A stretch of 56,884 bases of DNA, taken from contig JAIEPW010000091.1 in NCBI GenBank assembly GCA_019748195.1, forward strand, positions 1 to 56,884. Reading direction: 5' to 3'. Below are positions 17,392-23,614 of the stretch, piece after piece. Each line of letters opens with the position of its first letter. The first letter of the stretch is position 1. The notes beneath the pieces are model-generated. The model was not told the DNA's origin and did not search any database. It saw only the letters and a program-made list of their open reading frames with translations. This stretch comes from Bryobacteraceae bacterium. GTDB lineage: Bacteria > Acidobacteriota > Terriglobia > Bryobacterales > Bryobacteraceae. The translations under genes and the position numbers were made by a program.

Positions 17392-18171
17392 CTATCGTTG
17401 GACGAGGGCGCAGCGGAACCGGTTCCTGGCGGCCAGCGATCCGTCCGGCTGTGCGAAATTCGACATCGACCGGCGCAGCGCGTCTTCCACCGCGGGGCGG
17501 CCAAGGATTTGCGCCGCCCGTTGTGAGGGTCCGGTACCCATCTGGGCCCGGACGCCGGCCTCTAAGTTGTCGAAAGCAAAAGAGATGTCGATCTCCGCGA
17601 GGGTGAACCGCAGGCCCGCCAGCAAGGCCTCCAGTTCGCCTGGGCCCGCCAGCTCGAAGGCTCCGCGCCCGGCGGGAGGCTTGGGGAACAGGGCGCGGAT
17701 CGCGTCGAACACCACGCGCTGTTCGGAATGTTGCTGATTCCAAACGACTACGGCAATGCGGCCGCCGGGCCGCGTCACCCGCAGCAGCTCCAACAAGCCG
17801 CGTTCCGGCCGAGGCGTGAACTGCAGCGAGTTGATCGCCATTGCGGCGTCAAACATGCTGTCCGGAAAGGGGATATTCTCCAACTCACCGGGCTGGAACG
17901 GGATCTGGGGAAAGTCCGCGGCGGCCGCTTGGAGCATGCCCTCGGACGGGTCGAAGCCCGTGACTTCGGCGCCTCGCGATCGCGCCAGGTGAGAAGCGCC
18001 GCCCGCGCCGCATCCGGCATCCAGAAGGCGTTCTCCCGGACGGATCTCCAGGCGATCCAGAACGAAGTTGTGGAGCGGAGGCATGAACCGGCGCTGGATG
18101 TCGAGCCAGCCGCCGACGTCGGCGCCCCAAAGCTCGCCCTGCTGCCGCGCTGCTTCCGAGAGTTCGGGCAT
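17392..18171 (-). CDS. Class I SAM-dependent methyltransferase
   Basis: This is a 259-residue soluble methyltransferase of the UbiE/Methyltransf_11 type. Motif I is LLDAGCGAGGASHLAR, followed by EVTGFDPSEGML (acidic residue binding SAM ribose), FPDSMFDAAMAINSLQF and RPGGRIAVVVWNQ. The C-terminal part varies as expected for substrate recognition. It follows guaA by 18 bp on the same strand and is probably co-transcribed with it. The substrate is unknown. Confidence 0.88.
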   Translation of the reverse strand: MPELSEAARQQGELWGADVGGWLDIQRRFMPPLHNFVLDRLEIRPGERLLDAGCGAGGASHLARSRGAEVTGFDPSEGMLQAAAADFPQIPFQPGELENIPFPDSMFDAAMAINSLQFTPRPERGLLELLRVTRPGGRIAVVVWNQQHSEQRVVFDAIRALFPKPPAGRGAFELAGPGELEALLAGLRFTLAEIDISFAFDNLEAGVRAQMGTGPSQRAAQILGRPAVEDALRRSMSNFAQPDGSLAARNRFRCALVQR

Positions 18172-18189
18172 ATAGGGGTAGCGTAACGG

Positions 18190-19941
18190 TTATTCCCACT
18201 CGATGGTCGCGGGCGGCTTATTGGTCAGATCGTATAGGACCGCGGCGATCCCCTCCTGCGCCAGCAGTTCCCGCGCGATCGACGCGAGTAACGCGTGGTC
18301 CATCCACACGGAGCGGGCGGTCATGCCGTCGACGCTCTCGATGGGGCGCAGGACTACGCTGTCGGGATGGGTCTCCGTGCCGAGGGGGAGGAGCACCACC
18401 GGGAACTGCCACACGGTCGCGTCGAACCCGGCTTCGTGCGACAATCGCCGAACGGTCGCGTCCGCGAGGCGGAGCCGCCGTAGCCGATTCGCGGAGAGGA
18501 ACGCGCGCTGTACTCGCAAGAAACGTAGCGGTTCCCGTGAAGCGGCCACCGACGCGACGCGATTCACGTGCGCCACCCGGTTCACCAGGTCGGCGGCAAC
18601 TTCGGGGGAAGCCGGGAACTCCTCCAGCGCCAGCACGGGGCGATACGTGCGGGAATCGCCCTGCACGCCCACGGAACGAACCGGGACCACCCAGCCTTCG
18701 GGGCATTGCAGCGGTGAACCTTCGCTGTCCGAGCACAGGCAGCGGATCGCGAGACCGGGGCCGGGAAAGGGGTGCCGCTGGAGCAGGTCGGCCGGAATCC
18801 CCAGCCGCGCGCCGATCTCGCGAACCTCGTCCTTGTAGAACTGCGTCAGGGGCTCGATGATCCGGTTAGCATCGATCAGCTTCTGGATGCCCTCCACCCG
18901 GTTGTGGTGTGTCTTGATCTTGTCCGCTTTCTTGGTGCCGCCGGATTCGATGGTGTCGGGGTAGATGGTGCCTTGACCCAGGATCCAGTGGCCGTCCAGG
19001 AAGTGCTCCGTTTCCAGGATGCGCTCCTGCACTTCCACGAACTTCGCGCCGATCACCATCCGCTTTTCTTCCGGATCGGTGATGCCGGTGAGGGCGGAGA
19101 GAAACCGCGATTCGGCGTTGACCACTTCGAAGCGCCGGGCGCCCAGCTTGCCGAACATGTCGCGGACGAAGTCCGTCTCGCCCTCCCGCATGAAGCCGGT
19201 GTCGACATACGTTCCGTGCACGCGGTCCGGACCCAGCGCGCGCAGGCAGAGCGTGAAGGCCACCGTGGAATCGACGCCGCCCGAGACGAAGAAGAACACG
19301 TTGCGTCCGGCCACAGCGTCCCGGATCTGCTGCTCGATGGCGTCGATGCGCCCGGCGGGATCCCAGTCCTGCTTGCATCCTGCGATGCCGAAGACGAAAT
19401 TGGCAAGCACCTGCTTGCCCGGATGCGTGTGCACCACCTCGGGATGAAACTGGACGGCGTACAGCTTGCGCGCCGGATCGCTCATGGAGGCGATCGCGCA
19501 CGTTTCCGTGCGCCCGGTCACCGTGAATCCGGAGGGCGGCGCGGAGACGGTATCGCGATGGCTCATCCAGACCTGCTGTCTTCCCGTGACGCCGTCGAGC
19601 AGCGGGTCCGCGGAGAGGACTTCGAGGTGAGCCAGGCCGTACTCGCCTTTCTCGCCCTTCTCCACCGCGCCATCCAGATTGTGGGCGATCAGTTGCTGAC
19701 CGTAACAGATTCCGAGCACCGGCTGCCGGCTCGTCAGCAGCGCCGGATCAATTCTAGGGCTCTCGGGCTCGTAGACGCTCGAGGGCCCGCCGGAGATGAT
19801 GACGCCGCGGGCCTCGCGCAGATCGCCGGCCGGAGTCTCACTGGCGAGTACCTCCGCGGTGACGCCGAGCTCGCGCACCTTGCGCGCAATCAGATGGCAA
19901 TACTGGCCGCCAGCGTCGAGGACAACAATTTGGGGGTGCAA
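18190..19941 (-). CDS. guaA: GMP synthase (glutamine-hydrolysing), long eukaryote-like form
   Basis: This 583-residue enzyme makes GMP from XMP, glutamine and ATP. The N-terminal class I glutaminase has Cys79 in VLGICYGQQ and His166/Glu168 in AVQFHPEVV. The ATP-pyrophosphatase domain has the P-loop SGGVDS at 220-225, and the end is KPPATIEWE. The start is inferred as TTG 19939-19941, because no ATG or GTG in frame lies just before the conserved HPQIVVLDAGGQ. The C-terminal domain is about 60 residues longer than in E. coli: HPFPGPGLAIR, then VPVRSVGVQGDSRTY, an insert with VNRVASVAASRE, and VVLLPLGTETHPDS, an arrangement like the human enzyme. Confidence 0.95.
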   Translation of the reverse strand: MHPQIVVLDAGGQYCHLIARKVRELGVTAEVLASETPAGDLREARGVIISGGPSSVYEPESPRIDPALLTSRQPVLGICYGQQLIAHNLDGAVEKGEKGEYGLAHLEVLSADPLLDGVTGRQQVWMSHRDTVSAPPSGFTVTGRTETCAIASMSDPARKLYAVQFHPEVVHTHPGKQVLANFVFGIAGCKQDWDPAGRIDAIEQQIRDAVAGRNVFFFVSGGVDSTVAFTLCLRALGPDRVHGTYVDTGFMREGETDFVRDMFGKLGARRFEVVNAESRFLSALTGITDPEEKRMVIGAKFVEVQERILETEHFLDGHWILGQGTIYPDTIESGGTKKADKIKTHHNRVEGIQKLIDANRIIEPLTQFYKDEVREIGARLGIPADLLQRHPFPGPGLAIRCLCSDSEGSPLQCPEGWVVPVRSVGVQGDSRTYRPVLALEEFPASPEVAADLVNRVAHVNRVASVAASREPLRFLRVQRAFLSANRLRRLRLADATVRRLSHEAGFDATVWQFPVVLLPLGTETHPDSVVLRPIESVDGMTARSVWMDHALLASIARELLAQEGIAAVLYDLTNKPPATIEWE

Positions 19942-20047
19942 GTTCCATTGTACGACGCGAGGTCCGCTTCGCCATGCCACGCGGTGCCGGAAAATCGAAC
20001 GCGGACCCGCGGCGGGGCGTATTCCTTGAGTGCAACGGCGCAACAGC

Positions 20048-20440
20048 ATGCCGCGGTTTCTCCACGTGCTAACGGCGGTTCACGCGATCGGGGCTTGCGC
20101 CTGCTTCGTGATGGCCGCGGGGAGCGCGGGGTCTCCGGCTTTCCGAGAGGCGCTTGCCGTGTCCGGCGGCAGCCGGATCATGCTCACCTGGTTCGGCGCC
20201 TGGACCTGGGTATTTCTTGTGTTTGTCGGGACGGTCCTCGCCGTGCTGGCTTACTCTTCCTGGCGCGTTCGCCCCTGGGCGTGGTTGATGACCCTGATTG
20301 TTTACGGCGTCGGGGTCGTCGGGGGATTGTGGCAGGTGAGCGTCGGAATTCCTCAGGGGTGGGCGGCGGCCGCGGTGAACGCGGCGGTGTTCGCATACGC
20401 GAGCTCGCCGGCGGTGCGGCGGGCCTACACGGGCCGATAG
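20048..20440 (+). CDS. Small four-helix membrane protein
   Basis: This is a 130-residue integral membrane protein with four hydrophobic segments (roughly residues 5-25, 45-70, 78-98 and 103-122). I chose the ATG at 20048 as the start because the longer frame from 20030 adds only charged residues. It is divergent from guaA with 106 bp between them and lies 22 bp before the selenoprotein gene, so the two may be co-transcribed. No family is recognised. The first helix contains two cysteines (GACACF). Confidence 0.65.
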   Translation: MPRFLHVLTAVHAIGACACFVMAAGSAGSPAFREALAVSGGSRIMLTWFGAWTWVFLVFVGTVLAVLAYSSWRVRPWAWLMTLIVYGVGVVGGLWQVSVGIPQGWAAAAVNAAVFAYASSPAVRRAYTGR

Positions 20441-20462
20441 CTCGCCTGCAGATTGGGCTACG

Positions 20463-21341
20463 ATGCAACTCATGGTCGATTCGTACCGTTTCCTGGACGG
20501 CATCTCGAAGAAAGTGATCCGCCACTGGTGTGGTTTGGAAGCGGCCCGGTCGCGACCGTGGACCCCGCTTGCGAAGCGGCTGCCGGACTGCACCGTGGCT
20601 CTGGTCAGTTCCGCGGCGTTGGCTTTGCGGAGCGACTCTCCGTTTCAAACGGAAATCGAGCAGCTCGATCCCTGGTTTTCCGACCCTTCTTATCGCATCC
20701 TTCCGAGCGATGCCCGGACCGCGGATACCGGCATCCACCACCTGCACATCAATACGGAGTATGCCGCGCGGGACCTCGATTGTGTGATGCCGCTTGCACG
20801 ATTGGCCGAAATGGCCTCGGCGAAGGAGATCGGCGGCTCCGCGTCTTCGCATTACTCCTATAGCGGATACACGCTTCGGCCCCAGCGGTTGTTGAAGGAG
20901 TCGGCGCCGTCGATGGTTGAGCAGATGCGGCGGGAAGGCGTGGACGTAGTGGTGCTTGTGCCGGTGTGACCCGTCTGTTGCTGGTCCGTGGGACTGGTGC
21001 AATGCGAGCTCGAAGCCGCCGGGTTCACCACGATCTCGCTCTCCATGATTCCGGAACTCACCGCGAGCACCGGGGCGCCCCGTATCGCCGGAGTGGAGCG
21101 GCCGTTCGGAATGCCGCTCGGGCTACCGGGCGACGCCGCGGGCCAGCGAGCGGTTCTTCGGGGGGCCGTACAGGCCATCGGCTCGATTCCAAAGCCCGGC
21201 GGCGTGGTGGACCTCGGTCTGGACTGGCCGGACGACCTGAGGGTGAACACGAGCCCGCCCAAACCACCGCCGATTGTCAGTTACCTGAAGCGGCATCCCT
21301 GGGCGCTGGCGCAGTTCTACAGTCGAACACCGCCTCACTGA
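20463..21341 (+). CDS. GrdB-like selenoprotein (glycine/betaine/sarcosine/D-proline reductase selenoprotein B family), UGA read as Sec
   Basis: The frame holds 292 residues if TGA 20967-20969 (residue 169) is read as selenocysteine. Before it come GrdB-like motifs: MVDSYRFLDG, WTPLAKRL, VALVSSAALAL, DPSYRILP, HLHINTEYAARDLD and GVDVVVLVPV. After it the frame continues with U-P-V-C-C-W-SVGLVQCELEAAG, then PRIAGVERPFGMPLGLPGD, and ends at TGA 21339-21341. Family members have PVU-PLC at this place, so U169 and C172 form a UxxC redox pair. A SECIS-like hairpin follows the TGA. No grdA, grdC or prd genes are nearby, so this is a stand-alone homologue, probably a redox protein rather than part of glycine reductase. 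ATG 20472 is an alternative start. Confidence 0.85.
20967..21002 (+). promoter_or_regulatory. In-frame TGA (Sec) codon with bacterial SECIS-like hairpin
   Basis: After the TGA, GGTCC (20983-20987) pairs with GGACT (20991-20995, one G-U pair) around a GTG loop. After a small internal bulge, TTGC (20978-20981) pairs with GCAA (20999-21002). The loop G is 18 bases after the TGA, within the spacing reported for bacterial SECIS elements. The 5' arm GTTGCTGGTCC (20977-20987) also resembles the E. coli fdhF SECIS arm. The structure was drawn by hand and not energy-minimised. Confidence 0.6.
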
Positions 21342-21512
21342 GCTATTTTCGCGGGCTGCGGACCACCGATCCGGCGCTGAACCACGACCTGGAGCGGGCC
21401 ACGCGGGAAGCGTACCTGATTGCCACCCGCGAGCTCGTCCGCCAGGCGGAACTGCGGGCGGAGGTCGGCTCGGCCTCGGGGGCGCTGCTCCATGCGGGTG
21501 CTCGTATAAGCC
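21342..21512 (+). other. Unassigned spacer with a coding-like fragment
   Basis: Between the selenoprotein stop and the TPR remnant, one plus frame (reading through 21345-21538) encodes a protein-like stretch, DPALNHDLERATREAYL then TRELVRQAELRAE, that is helical and balanced in charge. It has no usable start and opens inside the selenoprotein gene in another frame. It may be a leftover of a disrupted gene or a chance frame; I do not recognise it. Confidence 0.3.
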
Positions 21513-22067
21513 TTGCCATTGTGGCTTTTTCGTGCTGAGGCAGCGAGGCGGTACGATGCCCCGTTGGAGATACTGGCAAGACTTGCGAAGCTAAGTCCGG
21601 CAAGCGTTTCGACGCAGCGGGATGCGAGCGTCGGTCTCGACAACGTCGGAACTGTCCTGCTCGCCGCGCGGAAGCTGGGTGAGGCGCGAAGGTTTTTCGA
21701 GGCGTCACTAGGAATACGGGAAAAGCTGGCGACGCAAGACCCAGCGAGCGCTGAGGCTCAGAGAGATCTGATCGTCAGCTTGGACAAGCTGGGTGACGTG
21801 CTCCAGGAGGAGGGAGCGGCGGGGGAGGCTCGCCGACGATACCAGGCCTCTTTGGTGATCGCTGAGAAGTTGGCAGCGGCAAATCCGGGGAGCGCGGAAG
21901 CGCAGCGCGATGTAGCTGTTGCCTGTTTCAAACTGGGTCGGGTGACCGGCGAAGCAAACTGGTTCGGTCGAGCTCGTTCCATTCTGGAAGAACTGTACAA
22001 AACGGGCCGAATGCTGAAACGCGATTTGCCGTATCTAGAACAATTACGCAAAATGCAGACACCTTAG
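21513..22067 (+). pseudogene. N-terminally truncated TPR protein remnant
   Basis: The frame encodes two clear 48-residue repeats (QRDASVGLDNVGTVL... and QRDLIVSLDKLGDVL...), each with a TPR-like GEARR-x-(F/Y)-x-ASL core and ending in PxSAEA, plus a third partial copy and a C-terminal tail. Such repeats normally form the C-terminal half of large acidobacterial TPR proteins, often Ser/Thr kinases. Here no kinase or other N-terminal domain precedes them, and the only in-frame starts upstream of the repeats are TTG codons, the first ATG being near the end. I read it as the 3' remnant of a gene broken by rearrangement; expression as a short protein cannot be excluded. Confidence 0.55.
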
Positions 22068-22083
22068 CGGCGCGCCGCAGCTC

Positions 22084-23520
22084 TTACCGCGCAAGCGCCC
22101 AGCGGGCCGAGTGCGCCAGGAATTCGAACGCAGGCTTCGGGTACAGCCCCAGCCAAAAGATCAGCGCGAGCAGCGGGGCGCAGACGGCGAGCTCGCGGAA
22201 GCCCAGGTCGGGGTGCTGCGCCGAGGTCTCGCCCAACATCGTCCGCTGGTACAACCACAGCAGATACGCCGCGCTCAGCGCGATGCCGATCACGCCCCAC
22301 AACGCCCAGTTCCAGGACATCTCGAAAGCTCCGCGCAGCACGGTGAACTCGCCGATGAACCCGTTCAGCGGCGGCATGCCCATGGAACTCAGCGCCGCGA
22401 TCGCGAACACCGCCGCGAAGCGCGGCATGGGACGCCACAGCCCGCGAAACGCCGCGATCTCGCGCGACGGCTGCCGGTCATACATCATGCCGAACAGCAG
22501 GAACAGCAGCGACGTGGAAACGCCGTGGTTCACCTGCTGCAGCATCGATCCGGTCATCCCGGCTTCGTTGAAGGCGAAAATCCCCAGCGTGCAGAAGCCC
22601 ATGTGGCTGATGGACGAATACGCGATCAGGCGCTTCCAGTCCTTCTGCATGATGCACAGGAGCGCGCCGTAAACGATCGCGATCAGGGACAGCAAACCCA
22701 TGGCGTAGACGGTGGCGGGCTCGCGCGCGACGTCGGGCGCCAATTTCAACGAGAACCGGAGCAGCCCGTAGGTTCCGAGCTTCAACAGCACGCCTGCCAG
22801 GATGACGGAGCCGGCGGTGGGCGCTTCCGTGTGCGCGTCCGGCAGCCAGGTATGCAACGGGATCATGGGGATTTTCACCGCGAATCCGGCCAGCAGCAGC
22901 CAGAAGATCCAGCGCTGCCATTCGAGCGGAATCGGGGTCTGCGCCAGCGCCTCATAGTCGAAGGTGCGCCCGCCGTGCACATACGCCAGCAGAATCCCCA
23001 GCAGCATCAGGATGCTGCCGGCGATCGTATATACAAGGAACTTGGTGGCCGCGTAGGAGCGCTGCTTCGATCCCCAGATCAGGATGATCAGGTACACGGG
23101 CGCGAGCACGAATTCGAAGAACACGAAGAACAGCAGCAGGTCCATCGCGGCGAAAGCCCCCAGCGCCGCGGTTTCGCTTACCAGGAGCAGCGCGTAGAAC
23201 TCCTTGCGGCGGGTCTCGATCGAATTCCAGCTCGCCGCCGCGCTGAGCAGTGTCGCCAGCGCGGTCACCAGCATCAGCGCGGCGCTGTATCCGTCCGCGG
23301 CCAAGTGATAAGACGCGCCGAGGGTGGGAATCCAGTCCGCTTTCTCGATGAACTGGAAGCCGGCGGAGCGGTCGAGCGCGAACCACAACGGCAGGCTGAG
23401 AAGGAAGATTCCCGCGGAAGCGGCCAGGCCCGCGGCGCGGGCGAGACGGCCCGGAAGAAGCAGAATCGCCAGCGCGCAGGCAAGAGGCGAAAAAATCAGA
23501 ATGGAAAGGAAATGTTCCAT
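22084..23520 (-). CDS. nuoM: NADH-quinone oxidoreductase subunit M (proton-pumping membrane subunit)
   Basis: This is a 478-residue antiporter-like membrane subunit of respiratory complex I with about 14 helices. The conserved glutamate of helix 5 is Glu136 in FFEFVLAPVYL and the helix-7 lysine is Lys216 in FAVKIPMIPLHTWLPDAHTEAPT. The segments KRLIAYSSISHMGFCTLGI and SSMGMPPLNGFIGEF identify NuoM rather than NuoL or NuoN. Unusually, no nuoL or nuoN flanks it: upstream is a secreted repeat protein behind a terminator-like hairpin, downstream is a convergent TPR remnant. It may be a second copy serving an alternative complex, or the nuo operon may be split. Confidence 0.93.
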   Translation of the reverse strand: MEHFLSILIFSPLACALAILLLPGRLARAAGLAASAGIFLLSLPLWFALDRSAGFQFIEKADWIPTLGASYHLAADGYSAALMLVTALATLLSAAASWNSIETRRKEFYALLLVSETAALGAFAAMDLLLFFVFFEFVLAPVYLIILIWGSKQRSYAATKFLVYTIAGSILMLLGILLAYVHGGRTFDYEALAQTPIPLEWQRWIFWLLLAGFAVKIPMIPLHTWLPDAHTEAPTAGSVILAGVLLKLGTYGLLRFSLKLAPDVAREPATVYAMGLLSLIAIVYGALLCIMQKDWKRLIAYSSISHMGFCTLGIFAFNEAGMTGSMLQQVNHGVSTSLLFLLFGMMYDRQPSREIAAFRGLWRPMPRFAAVFAIAALSSMGMPPLNGFIGEFTVLRGAFEMSWNWALWGVIGIALSAAYLLWLYQRTMLGETSAQHPDLGFRELAVCAPLLALIFWLGLYPKPAFEFLAHSARWALAR

Positions 23521-23562
23521 CAGGAACGGAAGCTGCTGTTGGTGCAGAAACCGTTAGAGTAA

Positions 23563-23597
23563 CGCGGAGCGGCTGGCGAACGCAAAGCCGCTCCGCG
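23563..23597 (-). terminator. Terminator-like hairpin after the TIGR03437-domain gene
   Basis: CGCGGAGCGGCT (23563-23574) and AGCCGCTCCGCG (23586-23597) form a perfect 12-pair stem around an 11-base loop. On the minus strand it lies 18 bases after the stop of the secreted repeat protein and 43 bases before nuoM. The tract after it (GTTACTCT) is only weakly T-rich, so termination may be partial, but the stem is very strong. Confidence 0.65.
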
Positions 23598-23614
23598 GGA
23601 GGAGGAGAGCGGGA

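Noticed and set aside
18772-20517. Long plus-strand frame of 581 codons opposite guaA
   Set aside because: It runs antisense to the GMP synthase and then across the small membrane protein gene; no recognisable motif.
20463-20969. The selenoprotein as a plain 168-residue protein ending at TGA, or as a nonsense-mutation pseudogene
   Set aside because: The frame continues with conserved family sequence and UxxC exactly at the known Sec position, so recoding explains it better than decay.
20966-21538. Plus-strand 190-codon frame over the second half of the selenoprotein as a separate gene
   Set aside because: Its first part is a frame-shifted reading of the conserved GrdB-like half (Arg/Gly-rich product). 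Only its last ~65 residues look coding-like and are listed as an unassigned fragment.
22111-23562. Long open frame of 483 codons on the plus strand opposite nuoM
   Set aside because: It is the complement of the well-supported nuoM; the product is rich in Gln, Arg and His with no domain, as expected of an antisense frame in GC-rich DNA.
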